NCBI GenBank assembly: GCA_944472135.2
Contig: OX235267.1
Location: 36,797,312-36,861,311 of the forward strand
Direction: 5' to 3'
Length of the DNA: 64,000 nucleotides
DNA from: Trichobilharzia regenti
Taxonomy: Eukaryota > Platyhelminthes > Trematoda > Strigeidida > Schistosomatidae
Shown piece after piece: positions 1 to 11,692 of this stretch; within the stretch, counting starts at the first letter, position 1; every line of letters begins with the position of its first letter. The position numbers and the translations under genes are program-made. The notes under the pieces are model-generated. The model worked only from the letters and a program-made list of their open reading frames with translations, made no database searches and was not told the origin of the DNA.

Positions 1-250
1 CCTTAAAAATCAAAAGAATATTCCCAAACAAAATGGAATCAAAATTCTATCTGTGATAATCAAATGGAACAGAACACGTCTGCTTCAGACACTGCGAAAA
101 CAAGCCAACCGTTTCACTACACAACCTTGAATTTACTCAAACAAAATGTTGACATAAGTAAAAATAACTTATTGTTATCGACATTCGAACATTCCACAAT
201 GGAATAAAAACTGACCAAAAGCAAAGACAGGTAATAAAGATTAATTACAG

Positions 251-637
251 AATTTCATTACGAGTTGACATCGGTTAGAGAACCATTGAAAAATCAGCTA
301 GGAAGTACTGGACAGGTGTTTTATCAGCCTACATGCCATCCAGCCAGTGGGACACGACTGAAAAGTCTACAAATGCCAACTTTTACCATTTCGCAATGTA
401 CACAATGCAACCTCCAGCCAGAGTCGTCGGTGATTAATTATTCTTTCACGAAATGGTAGAAACTGAAATTTAATGGACCACTAGATCAGGTTCCAGTGGC
501 TGATTGGTCTATGAGCCCGCCTCGTAACCAGTAGGCTCTGGGTTTAAACTATGATGAGGGTGTATTGGTGTAGTGTCTTAAACTAGGCTGAAAAAACAGC
601 TATCCAGTACCCTCTGATTCTCTGACTGATGTCATCT
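251..637. repeat. Foldback hammerhead-SINE, copy 1 (degraded)
   Basis: The left part (251-360) matches the minus-strand arm of the foldback SINE family, starting like its terminal motif ATTTCAT..GAGTTGACATC. The right part (446-637) is a plus-strand arm with a weak A box (TGGCTGATTGGTC) and a decayed B box. The hammerhead region near 565-600 is too degraded to fold. The right arm ends where the RTE LINE begins, so the LINE probably truncated into or beside it. Confidence 0.6.
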
Positions 638-638
638 A

Positions 639-2471
639 TTGAACAAATCTGTAATTAAAATAGACAAAAGAAAATATTATGAAACCATGGCAAACGAAGC
701 AGAACAAGCTGCAGGCAAAGGAGACCTCGCCACACTCTACCAAACAACTAGGAACCTTTCGGGCAAACGTTCGACACAGATTAAGCCAATAAAGGACGAC
801 AATGGAAAGTCAATCACCAAAGAGGTGGAACAGAGGAAGCACTGGGTTGAACACTTCAAAAGACTTCTAAATCGTCCGCCACCTACAACACGTCCAGCAA
901 TACCAACAACGGAAGCAGAACTACCAGTGAACACTGACCCCCCGACGAAATCAGAAGTCCTGAATGCAATCAAGATGCTTAAAACTGGGAAAACACCGGG
1001 ACCAGATGGAATCCCAGCAGAGGCTTTGAAAATAGACCCAGAGACAACAGCGGACTTGATGACACCACTGCTGGAGAAGGTGTGGAAAGAGGGCAAAGTA
1101 CCCGAGGATTGGAAGAACAGTTACTTATTCAAACTTCCAAAGAAAGGAGACTTAAGTCAACGTAAAAACTGGCGTGGAATTATGCTTCTGTCCATTCCAA
1201 GCAAGATACTAAGTCGCATCATCCTGGAGAGAATCAAACAAGCCCTAGATGAAAAACTTCGTCCGGAACAGGCTGGATTCAGGAGAAACAAATCATGTAT
1301 TGATCAAATCGCCACTCTACGGATCATCATTGAACAAAGCTTGGAATGGCAGTCACCTCTCTATCTCAACTTCATCGACTTTGAAAAGGCCTTCGACAGC
1401 GTCGATCGAGAGGTCATTTGGAAACTACTTCGCTACTACGGGGTCCCATCGACAATTATACACCTCATCCAACAGTTATACGACAATGCTGCATGCCAAG
1501 TAATCCACGACGGGAAACTTACGGAAGCCTTCGAAGTGAGGACGGGAGTGAGACAAGGCTGTCTACTATCACCCATGATCTTCCTGATTGCAATTGATTG
1601 GATAATGCGACAGACAACGGCAACCAACGAGGGAACAGGCATAAAATGGACTGACACAAAATACTTGGAGGATCTGGAATTCGCCGATGATATATGTCTG
1701 ATTTCCCATAAACTGGAAGATATGCAAGTGAAAAGTAACAAGTTGGCAGAAGAAGCATCAAAGATAGGACTTCAAGTGAACATAGATAAAACAGAGATAA
1801 TGAAGATTCCTGGCCAACACCAACAGCAACAACAACAACAGACCACAATAAGCATAAATGGGAAGAACCTGAAAGAAACAACCTCCTTCACCTACCTGGG
1901 AAGCATCGTCTCAACTACAGGCGGAACTGACGAGGACATCAAAGCCAGAATCGGAAAAGCAAGACAAGCTTTCATTACTCTCAAATCTGTGTGGAGGTCA
2001 ACAGCAATCAGCATCAAAAATAAGATCCGGATTTTCAACTCCAATGTGAAGTCAGTGCTACTATACGGATCAGAGACTTGGCGAGTCACAAAGAGCATCT
2101 CAAACAAACTTCAAACCTTCATTAACAACTGTCTCCGCTCAATACTCAAGATCAGATGGCCAGAAAAGATCAGCAACAGGGATCTCTGGGAGCGAACCAA
2201 TCAGGAACCGATTGTGAAACAAATAGGCAGAAAGAAATGGAGATGGATTGGCCATACGCTGAGGAAACCATCAAGTGACATCACTAGACAAGCCCTCGAG
2301 TGGAACCCGAAAGGGAGGCGGCGAGTTGGTCGTCCAAGGGTGAATTGGAGGAGGTCATGCGAGGAGGAGATGAAAGCATGTGGACAGACCTGGAGCAGGG
2401 TGAAAAAGTTGTCAGAAAACCGAAGTCAATGGAGGTGCGCAGCTGAAGCCCTATGTTCCTCTAGGAACTAA
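639..2471 (+). CDS. RTE-like non-LTR retrotransposon reverse transcriptase (5'-truncated, ORF open)
   Basis: This 610-residue open frame encodes the reverse transcriptase of a non-LTR retrotransposon, which copies element RNA into DNA at a nicked target. Seen in order: the fingers motif GPDGIPAEALK (about residues 122-132), FIDFEKAFDSVDR with the first catalytic aspartate (about 245-258), GVRQGCLLSPM, the catalytic box FADD (348-351), a glutamine run (about 393-401), and a basic tail RRKKWRWIGHTLRKP (about 530-545). The frame opens on TTG; the first ATG is at 687. Upstream of the RT domain, full-length family members carry an apurinic endonuclease. None is present, so this copy is 5'-truncated. 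It has no stop or frameshift, unlike every other RTE copy in the window, so it is probably the youngest. The RTE clade is my inference from the RT and the short AAT tail. Confidence 0.9.
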   Translation: MNKSVIKIDKRKYYETMANEAEQAAGKGDLATLYQTTRNLSGKRSTQIKPIKDDNGKSITKEVEQRKHWVEHFKRLLNRPPPTTRPAIPTTEAELPVNTDPPTKSEVLNAIKMLKTGKTPGPDGIPAEALKIDPETTADLMTPLLEKVWKEGKVPEDWKNSYLFKLPKKGDLSQRKNWRGIMLLSIPSKILSRIILERIKQALDEKLRPEQAGFRRNKSCIDQIATLRIIIEQSLEWQSPLYLNFIDFEKAFDSVDREVIWKLLRYYGVPSTIIHLIQQLYDNAACQVIHDGKLTEAFEVRTGVRQGCLLSPMIFLIAIDWIMRQTTATNEGTGIKWTDTKYLEDLEFADDICLISHKLEDMQVKSNKLAEEASKIGLQVNIDKTEIMKIPGQHQQQQQQQTTISINGKNLKETTSFTYLGSIVSTTGGTDEDIKARIGKARQAFITLKSVWRSTAISIKNKIRIFNSNVKSVLLYGSETWRVTKSISNKLQTFINNCLRSILKIRWPEKISNRDLWERTNQEPIVKQIGRKKWRWIGHTLRKPSSDITRQALEWNPKGRRRVGRPRVNWRRSCEEEMKACGQTWSRVKKLSENRSQWRCAAEALCSSRN

Positions 2472-2497
2472 AGGATACAATAATAATAATAATAATC
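639..2497 (+). mobile_element. RTE-like LINE with AAT tail
   Basis: The element runs from the truncated 5' junction to a short 3' untranslated stretch ending in an (AAT)n tail at about 2478-2497. A very short 3' UTR with a simple-repeat tail is typical of RTE elements. The 3' end (GAAGCCCTATGTTCC at about 2446) is also the tail of the SINE-B family elsewhere in the window. I could not identify a target-site duplication. Confidence 0.8.
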
Positions 2498-2499
2498 AA

Positions 2500-3384
2500 T
2501 ACTGTAAATAGATTATTCAGGAAGGATTATTCAGTCTGTTGCATACAGAGAAAAAGAAAATATTGAGAAAGATATATATTATACTGTGTTTTTATGATAA
2601 ATTTGAAGTTTTCTAATTATTCTATCAAACATTAAGTGAATTATCTTCATGTTATATTCATTTTGAGACCAAAAATTTTAAAAAAAGATTCATTTTTTAA
2701 GATTTCAGTAGGATTCAACTATAAACTGTTCATCGGTAATGAACTGATGAAAAAAAAATCAAGCAAGGAAAGTAGTAGCAGTACAGCCTAGATAAGTAGT
2801 AAGCATATTCTTCATTGTGTAGATAAATGTCATTAGTTAGTGGTATATCTTTAACATTTACAGCTGGATAATCAATTTGGGATATTTACGCTGATAGTTA
2901 CACACTTTTATGAAGACAAAAAATGGAAGAGAAACAGCAGGAAGTAAACTGTGCATAAGTATACATGGTGAATTCTTATGTCAGCAAGAATGATACAGTG
3001 GATAGCACAGTACGCGTATACTATCCTCCTACCCAGATGTGTGTAATTCATGTGGATTAGATATATAATTGAATAAGCCAGAGGGGTATAACATTTGGAT
3101 TGCCCAAAATACGAAATATATGTGTATAGTCAGAAACAGTGTTGTTACACTGTTAGGCATATTTAGATGGTTAGATATCGTTTACAAACAACCGTAAGTA
3201 GCACGATAGCATGCCAAACGGCGTGTGGGCTTCACCATGTACATTTAATTTAATAATGAGGTCAGTCACTAGTGCTGAATGATGATTCAATTCTAGGCTA
3301 ATAGTGTTTTGGAATTATTAACAGCTAAAATTCAATCAAGGTATTGAAGGCCAGTCGATAAGGTAACAAGATCAAATGGAATTT
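2500..3384. other. No recognised feature
   Basis: AT-rich sequence with several poly-A/T runs and no open frame of note. No repeat family was matched by eye. The part around 2990-3240 looks less random and could be an unrecognised retrotransposon piece, but I cannot support that. Confidence 0.4.
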
Positions 3385-4880
3385 CTCCGCAATCACTACA
3401 GAACGGATACAGAGATCACAGTGGATATATCCACACCACTATTGCAAAATATTTGGAAGGAAATATACCTAGTGATTGAAAGAAAGGCTACCTTGTCAAG
3501 CTGCCAAAGAAGGGGAACATAGACCTCTGCAAGAACTGGCTTGGAATAATGCTCTTGTCCACGCCAGGTAAAATACTAATTCGCGTCAGCCTGGAAAAAA
3601 CTAAGAGATCTACTGAATGCAGAACTTCACCCACTAGAACGTGTTGGACTCAGGAAAAAAGAATCATGTAACTCCAAGCATCATCGTCATCGATACAGAG
3701 CATAGAATGGCAGTAATATCTCTACCTCAACTTCATTGACTTCGAAAAGACCTTCACCAGATTGCGTTGACTGTGAAGTAATTAGGAAACTACTTCAACA
3801 CTACGGTGAGTGGTACCCAATTATTTATCGACCGCATTCAACTGCTGGCTATATGACGATGCCTGCTATGTGTCAGGTGATGCACAACGGAAAACTCAGT
3901 GAGGCATTTGAAGTGAGTACAGGAGTAAGACAGGACTGCCTGCCTGTTATCACCGATGACATTATTAGTTGTGGTGAATTGACTGGATTATGCATCAGAC
4001 TGTGCGTTGGGAGTGAGTAGACAGGAAAATGCTGGACTAATGAAAAGACTGTAGGAGATCCAAACCTCCTGAACTATTTGTCTCGTGTCATATAAATTCG
4101 AAAACTGGAAAAACCAACAAGTTAGCAGAGGAGGCTGAGGGCGAGTACAGCACTTCAAGTGAACATGAAGAAAACGAATGTGTTCGAAATAACCAATCGG
4201 CAACAACAGGTACTAGTCATTATCAACGGGAAAAATTTGAATGAGGTCACTCCTTTCACTTATATGGCTGTGAAAAATCGTCTCAACTATAGGCGGAAAG
4301 CACAGATGAGGATATCAACACCAGAATCGGAAAGCCAAGACAAATATTCATCAATTTGAAATCAGTTTAGAAATCTGCTGCACTCAGAATAACAGACAAA
4401 GCTCGGATTTTCAATACTGACGATGAGTTATTCCATATGAGTCAGAAATTTGTAGCATCATAAAAAGCGTTTCCAACAAGCTCCTGCAGAATTTCACGAA
4501 CGGGTGCTTTGGCTCAGTGCTGAAGACTAGATGGTCAAGCAGAAAGGAATGTCAACAAAGACTCTGACAGTCAACTAACTAACCAACAACCTATAGCCCT
4601 ACAAATATGCCGAGGAAAGTCTAGATGGATCGGATACACTCAAAGCAGACCTTTGGGTTACGTCGCGTAGCATTTCTTCGAGTGTAACCTCAATGGGAAA
4701 CGACAAGTTGGGCGTGTTCCCAAGAGTGATGTGGAGGAGATCATGCGAAGAGGAGGCGATGGCCTATGGGCAATCGCGAAGCTAGCTGAAGAGGACTACA
4801 GAGAACAGGAAAAAATGGAGATGTGCTGCTGAAGCCGTATGTTATATCAGGAACCCAAGGGGATAATATATATAAACATA
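3385..4880 (+). pseudogene. RTE-like reverse transcriptase, degraded copy
   Basis: The same protein as the intact RTE copy is traceable across all three frames: the segment before the palm near 3460-3560, LNFIDFEK.F near 3725, the FEVSTGVRQ.C block at 3905-3945, the post-palm glutamine-run region near 4200, and the basic C-terminal tail near 4600-4850. Frameshifts and stops are frequent. It ends with the family 3' end around 4868. The endonuclease part is absent. No function is expected. Confidence 0.8.
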
Positions 4881-5039
4881 TATGTTCCCGCCCTTTGTTG
4901 ACTGAATATTTCGATAATCACTTAACTTGCTTATTTCAAGCTAAAAATATCAGAAGGACATAGTCGCGAATGACTGCAAATATTTCCTTTTAAGTAATCA
5001 AGTAAAGTGTAATAGTTGCAGGCTTAAAGACCCAACCGT

Positions 5040-5300
5040 ACAAGAAGATAAGGTGAACACCATCTACAGAGTCAAATTGCATGAACTGTGATAAGCATTA
5101 TATTGACCAAAGTGGTCACTGTCTTCGACCGCAAACCGAAGAAAATAAACTAACTGTTAAAAGACACGTTATATGTTCTTTCATATGAATGTGTGTAGAC
5201 AAGTACGGACACCAGTTTGACTTGAAAAATGTAGAACTTCTAGACAGATATAAAATTTAAAAAATTCTAGAGAATTCCTAGAAGCCTGGCAATAAGGCTA
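5040..5300 (+). pseudogene. PLE GIY-YIG endonuclease fragment
   Basis: Translation shows MNCDKHYIDQSGHCLRPQ followed by ENKLTVKRH, then after a stop DKYGHQFDLKNVELLDRYK. This is the YIGQ..R.LR....H..AVKRH...GH..D pattern of the GIY-YIG endonuclease at the C-terminus of Penelope-like retroelements. It resembles the 43.1-43.6 kb copy. The first Y-I-G is changed to Y-I-D, and stops interrupt it, so it is dead. Confidence 0.75.
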
Positions 5301-5324
5301 AATGGAAGTTAGTGGACACTTCAT

Positions 5325-6840
5325 TATTGTTGTTTCGTTTAGTTCCTAGAGGAACATTGGGTTTCAGCTGCACGTTTCCATTGCGTTAGGTTCTCCGCCA
5401 ACGTTTTTCACCCGGCTCCATTTCTGCCTACATGCTTCCATCTCCTCTTCGCATCATCTCCTCCTCTATGTCACCCTCGGACTGACAACCCAACTCTCCG
5501 CTTCCCATTCGGATTCCCCTCGAGTGATGGCCTGGCATGTGATGTCAATTGATGATGGTTTAACATAACATAACAATTTCGCTTTATTCCAGAAACAGTA
5601 CTTGTGGTACAGTGTGGAATTTTCAGCACATATCTCAGAGTATTCTCAGTATTCTCAGAGTATGGGCAGTCAATCCACCTGCGTTTCTTCCTGCATATTT
5701 GTTGCACAGTCGCTTTGTGCTGGACTGGTTCGTTCATTGCCAAAGATCTCTTCCCGTTGCTGATCTTTTTTGGCCGGCCATCTGATGTTGAGTATGGAGC
5801 ATGTGCAGGCGGATGTTGATGAAGGTGTGTAATTTGTTCGAAGTGTCCTTCGTGACACACCAATCTCTGATCCGTATGGTGAGTGGCACTGAATTCACTT
5901 TGGAGTTGAAAATCCGAATCCCGTTTTCATTTTCATGCTGAGTGCTGTTGACCTCCACACAAACTTGAGAGAAATGAAAGCTTGGCATGCTTTCCGGATC
6001 CTCGCTTTGATGTCCTCATCAGTTCTGTCCGCCTGTAGTTGAAACGATGCTTCCCAGGTAGGTAGGTGGGTAGGTAAAGGAGGTTGCTTCATTCAGATTC
6101 CTCCCATTATGGCGGTTGTTGTCTGTTGATGTTTCGGTTTTTGCTGCTTCTGTTGAACAGGAATATATATCACGCTTGTTTTCTCTATGTTCACCTGAAG
6201 TCCTATTTTTGATGTTTCTTCTGCCAACTTGTTGCTTTTCATCACTTGCATGTCTTCTAGTTCGCAGGAAATCAGAAATATATCATTTGCAGGGTCCAGA
6301 TCCTCCAAGCGTTTTGTGTAGGTCCATTTTATGCCTGTCTCCTCTTTGCCCACCATCTATGGCAGTATATAGTCTACCTTAATCAGGAAAACCATTGGAG
6401 ATGGTAGGTAGCTAGCCTTGTCTAACTACCGTCTTCACTTCTTCGAAGGATTCCTTGAGTTACCCGTTGTGGATTACTTGGCATACAGCATTATCGTACA
6501 AGTGTTGAATGAAGTGTATAGCTGTTGGCGGCACCCCGTAGTAGCGAAGTAGTTGCCAAATCACTTCTCGATCAACTCTTCTCTATCGAAGGCCTTTGCA
6601 AAGTCGTTGAAATTGAGCTAGACAGCTGACTGCCATTCCAAGCTCTGTACAATGATGATCCCCAGTGTTGCGATTCGATCGATTCATGACTTATTCCTCC
6701 TGAATCCAGCCTGATTCGGTCGAAGTTTTGCATCCAGCGCCAGTGTTTGATTTTCTCCGGGATGACACGACTTAGCATTTTGCTTGGGATAGATAGGATC
6801 ATAATGCCGTGTCAGTTCTTACATTGACTTAAGTCTCATT
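5325..6840 (-). pseudogene. RTE-like reverse transcriptase, degraded minus-strand copy
   Basis: Read on the minus strand from about 6840 to 5325, this copy gives recognisable pieces of the RTE protein: the MILSIPSKMLSRVIPEKIKH block (6802-6750), the region equivalent to FADD (changed to PAND, about 6315), LAEETSKIGLQVNIEKT, and the C-terminal PARPSLEGNPNGKRRVG segment. Frameshifts are many. The 3' end lies near 5335 (complement of a TAGGAAC motif). It is interrupted by a short CR1-like 3' fragment. Confidence 0.8.
5560..5640 (-). mobile_element. CR1-like LINE 3'-end fragment nested in RTE
   Basis: About 80 bases match the 3' termini of the CR1-like LINEs at 24.74 and 61.74 kb (TTTATTCCAGAAACAGTACT, then GTGTGGAATTTTCAGCA). 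They split the RTE copy between the segments equivalent to 2280 and 2265 of the intact element. Next to it the RTE sequence shows a local duplication of CTCAGAGTATT/CTCAGTATT. Confidence 0.7.
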
Positions 6841-7149
6841 TCTTCAAAACATCAATATAGACCAGATTTATCAAATAATGAAAAATAAACCACATGACAG
6901 AAAAAGTCGAATTCCAGGTCAATGAAAACTACCAAAACTGATGCAAATCACAAACCAGTCATAGGAAAAATTTGGTAGAAGATACAACTGCCTCATCATT
7001 CACCGATAGTTCAACTAATTTCACTTCATATTAAAGCTTTTTTCTGAAACCCTGTTTACTAGAAGGACAATGTAATCTTCATAGATGAAACATCCAGCTC
7101 AAAGAGCATAACCAATAACATCATATTTCATACATTTGGTTCCCTTGAT

Positions 7150-7834
7150 AAATTTCGATAAAGCAAGAAAGACAAAATTTGCAGTATAAAATGATGCCAG
7201 CATTCTATTTCACAGGTTCTCATCAGCTGCAGACTACCTGAAATTACAATGGTTGATATATAGATGATAATAACATACTTTAATGTTTGAGTGGTAGTAG
7301 CAGAGAAGAGATACTACATAAAATTGACTCATCCAAAAGGAAAGCAGCATTACAATTTATTTAGTTGAAGTTTTCATCATCAATTTACACGCTTTCAAAG
7401 TTGGAAAGAGGGGGAGGAGTAAGATAGAAAACAGAAAAAACTTGATTAACAGAACAGTGTTATCTTGTAGCTTGTTCACATAGCAACTCAAGAAACAAAA
7501 GCGGTTACAGTTTATGAGATTAAGATTTGTACAGTGAGTTGAGATCACTGAATTAGATGACTAATCAAAATCAAAATTCTGTTACCAAGGGATTGAGAGG
7601 TTAATCACACTCTCTTTCTGTATGCATAAGTCTGCTTTAAGTCGTTTGATTGCGATTGCTTCGGCAAATGCTTTCATTTAGATGCGTCAATTTTATAGTA
7701 TCTCTTCTCTACTACTACCACTCAAACATTAAAGTATGTTATTATCATCTATATATAACAACCATTGTAATTTCAGGTAGTGGTGTGCATCATTTTATAC
7801 TGCAAATTTTGTCTTTCTTTCTTTATCGAAACAT
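7150..7834. repeat. Large inverted repeat (PLE-type noncoding sequence)
   Basis: The left arm (7150-7332) and right arm (7681-7834) are reverse complements with few mismatches. The right arm lacks about 35 bases present on the left (the stretch containing GGTTCTCATCAGCTGC). The spacer is about 350 bases. The arms share the CGATAAAGCAAGAA start and TCTCATCAGCTGC block with repeats at 8.75, 35.9 and 61.7 kb, which look like noncoding ends of Penelope-like elements. Confidence 0.75.
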
Positions 7835-8744
7835 CATATTTCTCTTATTATAGGTGGTTCACCTACCACATTTTCACTGAATACCTTTATAACAGCTTTA
7901 TTTGTTAAACTTCAGTTTAAGGACTAATTGGCTTGTTCAATGTCTTATATTATTATTGCCAGCTTTCTCTTTACCAACAGTGATTCCTCCTTGTGTTTTC
8001 TTGAATAAAGACTACTGATCTGATTAGGAGATATATATAGAAACAGCAAATATATATATATATATATGTAACAATAATTAGAAGTTTAGCAGACGTTCCT
8101 GTGTGGTAAATTCAAACAGATGATGTGAAATAAGACTAAAGCGGATACATGCACACATAAACACAATCTAAAGTTATAGTAGTGCTGGATATAATTAGTT
8201 CAATTTACCCCTTATAGCCTTAGAAAAGAGACTGCGGTTGAACTAGGCGAACAGGCATAATTTTACTCTGTAACTTTGTTTTACTAAGACGAAGAATTCT
8301 TTAAAAGAAAAATATTTTTGCAAGCGAAAGAGAACATATTTTCATGTTACGTGTTATTCTTTTTGAAGTAAAATAAACCAGTCAGTGGTAAATTAACGGT
8401 CAGTAAAAATCCACTGATGTGAAAAAAGACTGAGGTTGAAAGAATTAGACAGAAAGTTAGAAATTAAGAAGGAAATTTCTAAGAAGGGAAGGGTATAAAG
8501 GAGTAATTGTTTTGGAAATCCCTTCTCAACGATCCCTTCACAATATCTATGCCTATTTAGATGTTCTAACTAATTTTGTAATTATTGCAAGTCTTTCTCT
8601 TAGACTCTCTTTCATTGTTCTAACATCTGGTTATCATATGTTATTTGACTTGACTGCCCCTATTTAATCTCTAATCATAATACTTCTCTTTCTGGTTGTG
8701 CGATACTTTGATAATGTGTTTGTTTACGACTGAGATTTTGTATA
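7835..8744. other. Unassigned AT-rich stretch
   Basis: No gene or repeat family recognised. It contains an (AT)n microsatellite at about 8049-8067. Confidence 0.4.
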
Positions 8745-9215
8745 AAGCAAGAAAAACAGTTTTTGCAGAATAAAGTGGAACCATCATTGTTTATTTCATC
8801 ACCTTCTCATCAGCTGCTTACAGGCCAAAGTCATTCATTAATAAATATATCTACAGAAATAATTTTAACATACTTGCATAGAGTTCACTTTTAAACAAAA
8901 ATCAATAAAAAATAAAAAATATATATATATATATATATATATAATGATAAACACTATTCCGAACAATAATGATCATACACATCGGAAACTTTCGACATTG
9001 CGTAATCATATGATAGAGAGGGTGAAAATATCCAGTTACCAAGGCAAGAAAGCACTGATAACCGCTTCTTTCTGAAAGCAGGAATCAGGTTTCAGGTGAA
9101 GAGGGCTTCAGCAAACTTGAGAAGAATTGAACTCTTTTGCATATTGATAATTTTGAAAGATCTTGCGACGTGCATCACATGACCCGTGTCAAGGAAACGC
9201 CTGGAGATGACACTG
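8745..9215 (+). repeat. PLE-type noncoding repeat, copy
   Basis: It begins with AAAGCAAGAAAAACAG and CTTCTCATCAGCTGCTTACAG and later has TCCAGTTACCAAGGCAAGAAAG and the CTTCTTTCTGAA block. The same order occurs at 35.88-36.45 kb, and inverted at 61.1-61.7 kb. An (AT)n microsatellite lies at about 8920-8943. Noncoding; the relation to PLE ends is inferred. Confidence 0.6.
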
Positions 9216-9339
9216 TTTAAAGCATTTTTCCCCCCTTAGACATGGGCTTTTTGATGCCTATTTAAAAAATCGTGTATATGCCCTTCTTTGTGTTCTTCCA
9301 ATGTAACTGTTTGAGAGAATCAAGGTTATTCTGATACCA

Positions 9340-9715
9340 TTGGGAATTGTTAGTGTGTGCTGTTTGTGGAGAGAGTTCTGATCCTGCCTTGTGGATTCTG
9401 CAGCACTTCTTATAGTTGAATTTTAGTTAACTGATTTTGTTCTACAATACTTGTTTTGTGCTTAGAAACTTATCTTTTCTGAATTGCTGTATAGCGGTAA
9501 TGTTGAGGTAATTTTGAGCTTCTGATGTCATTATTTATTGAATAGAACCATAGGTTTATTAACGAATAATCGTCTTTTTGCTGTCTTTGGAGAGTCTTGT
9601 GACTTCAAATGTCTTAAAAAAAGTCTCTTCATCTTATTTAGTAGGACACAGAGATCGGTTTTTTGAGTTCAAACCAAAATAAGTTGGTTTCGGTCATAAC
9701 AAAGGTTTTTATAAT
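9340..9715. repeat. Dispersed repeat shared with 58.8 and 60.2-60.5 kb
   Basis: The first part (GTTAGTGTGTG..TTCTGATCC.GCCTTGT..TTTTGT.CTTAGA) is similar to 58800-58970. The second part (GTAGGACACAGAGATCG..TTGAGTTCA..GTTGGTTT) is similar to 60430-60485. No coding potential seen. The family is not identified. Confidence 0.5.
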
Positions 9716-9717
9716 AC

Positions 9718-10335
9718 TCATTATTATTATTCCTTTAGAATCCTAGTGGATTTCAGCAGCACAATACCTTTTAACCCTGTTCTTCTCTACACTCACCTTT
9801 AGGTGACTACCGATTTCTAATTAGCTTCCATTTCCTCCTCACATGATCTCCTCTCGGTTGTTCAATTCGGTGTTTCACATTCGGGTTCTATCCGACGGCC
9901 TGTTGACGTGTGATATGATTCAACAGTCCTCAAAGTGTGTGCTCAATCCACCTCCGTTTCTTTCTGACTATTCGATAAGTAATGGATTCATAGGTTCACT
10001 GAATGAGAGAGTTCCTGGTTCTTTTGTTTTTTTCCGACAGGCTATCTGAACATCAGTATCCAGTGAAGGTAACTGTTGATGAAATTTTGCAATAGCCTAT
10101 TGGAAATGATTTGGATTATGCGCAGATTAACTCTCTGAACCATATAAAGACATTTACTTGACATTCGTTTTGGTATTTCAAATATTTTTCCACATATACT
10201 GAGTTCAGCAGATTTCAACATTGATTTCAGATTAATAAATGTCTGTCTTGCTGTTCTGATCCCGACTAACTTGAACACCTACACTGTGTCTCTGCTTTCA
10301 GTTGAAACAATGCTGGTCATGAAGATGGAATGTTT
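9718..10335 (-). pseudogene. RTE-like C-terminal region, degraded
   Basis: The minus strand carries the LINE 3' end (ATTATTATTCCTTTAGAATCCTAG..., beginning near 9718) and the sequence equivalent to the RTE C-terminus. The ARQTFINLKSMLKSAELSICGKI block appears at 10240-10180, corresponding to ARQAFITLKSVWRSTAISIKNK of the intact copy. Heavily mutated and 5'-truncated. Confidence 0.7.
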
Positions 10336-10514
10336 ACGTGATATATATATTTGATTCATTTTAGTGATTTCTTAGATGAGTTTCTCTTTCTACCGATTAT
10401 CTGTGATTTTAATCCCCACACACTTACACTGATTCGATTTAGACCTTTTTAACTTTTATTTAAATGTGTAAAGACAAATCTTTGTCAACCCTATTCAAAA
10501 GCCATGTAACAGTC

Positions 10515-11690
10515 CTAAGTGTCAGGTGATCCACATTAGAAAACTATCTGAGGCGTGCAAAGTGAGTACAGGGGCAAGAGAAGGCTGCCTATTATCACCC
10601 ACGATAACATTGTTAATTAGGGTGGACTGCATTATGCGTTAAGAAGGGGATATGTTGAACCGACAACAAGACTCTGGAAGTTCTGGATTTCTAGGATGGT
10701 TTCTGCCTAATATCACGCAAACTCGAAGAATCGCAGGTAAAAATCAACAAACTGGCTGAAGATGCTGGCAGCGAAGGCAGAACTCCTGGTGAGCATAGAG
10801 AAGACAGAGGTTATGAAGACAACAGACAAACAGTAACAGCAACAACAGCCAGTAGCAATCACCATCAACGGGACAAATTTCACAAAGGTTACCTCGTTCA
10901 CTTATCCATCTAGGAAGCACGGTTTCAACCACTGGTGGGTGGAACGGTGAAGATGACAAAACCAGACAGCCAGAATCGGAAAGGTAAGATACGTCTTCAC
11001 CGACCTGAAAGCAGTTTGGAAATCATCTGCACTCAGCACAAAGAGCAAACTTCGGATTTGCAATACAAATGTGTCACTAAAAGGATTTCCAACAAGTCAC
11101 ATATTTTTATCTGCAGCTACCCCACTCGCTATCTTCATACTGAAGGTCAAATGGCCAATGACAAAGAATTAGCAACAAGAAACGCTGAGAACCAACCAAT
11201 CAAGAACTTATCATAACCATATGATAATGAGCAATAAATTAAGCTCGAAACGTCATTAGTAAATATTATTGTATAACACTGTGAGACTTTATCAAAATAA
11301 ATTTTACCCATGATGGAATTCCATCCGTTGATTCATTCAAGGCGAGATTGGACCTCCTGTATGAAATAAATCGAAAGGATTAACACTGGCATATAGCCTA
11401 CTATCCTAAATAAATTGTAAACTGTAAACTGTAAACTGTACTGTACCATAGTAAACAAGTTTTATTCCTATATCAATCAAGAAATTAATGCACAGTAAAT
11501 ATGTAGACGAAAATCGACATGGATGAGACAAAAAGCTGAGATGATAGTTGGATGACATCGCGCACCTGGCATGACCTCGAGCCTAATGGGAAACAATGAG
11601 TTAGGTGTGTTTCTAAGTGTGACATGGAGGAGATTGTGTGAGGAGAAGATGAGAGACTATGAGCAGCGGTGGTGTTAGCTGATGAGGATT
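10515..11690 (+). pseudogene. RTE-like element split by a PLE insertion
   Basis: The RTE sequence runs from the FEVSTGVRQGCLLSP equivalent (10555-10600) through KINKLAEDAGSEGRTPGEHR, the post-palm region and the NQPIKNL segment. It stops at about 11216 and resumes at about 11476 with the basic tail region (11476-11690). The gap is a PLE 3'-end insertion flanked by a near-perfect duplication of CAATCAAGAA(C/A)TTA. Many stops. Confidence 0.75.
11217..11475 (+). mobile_element. PLE 3'-end insertion inside RTE copy
   Basis: It contains GATAATGAGCAATAAATTAAG followed by CTCGAAACGTCATTAG and GACTTTATCAAAATAAATTTTA, the 3'-terminal sequence also found after the PLE reading frames near 13.4, 19.6 and 29.9 kb. 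It ends with a short GTAAACT tandem repeat (three units, about 11414-11440). The flanking CAATCAAGAA..TTA direct repeat suggests a target-site duplication. Confidence 0.65.
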
Positions 11691-11692
11691 AA

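Noticed and set aside
737..2107. Minus-strand frames over the RTE
   Set aside because: Antisense shadows of a conserved reading frame.
639..2471. Annotation as a host gene, since the frame is long and open
   Set aside because: All motifs are those of a retrotransposon RT, the same sequence recurs many times in the window, and it ends in an AAT tail.
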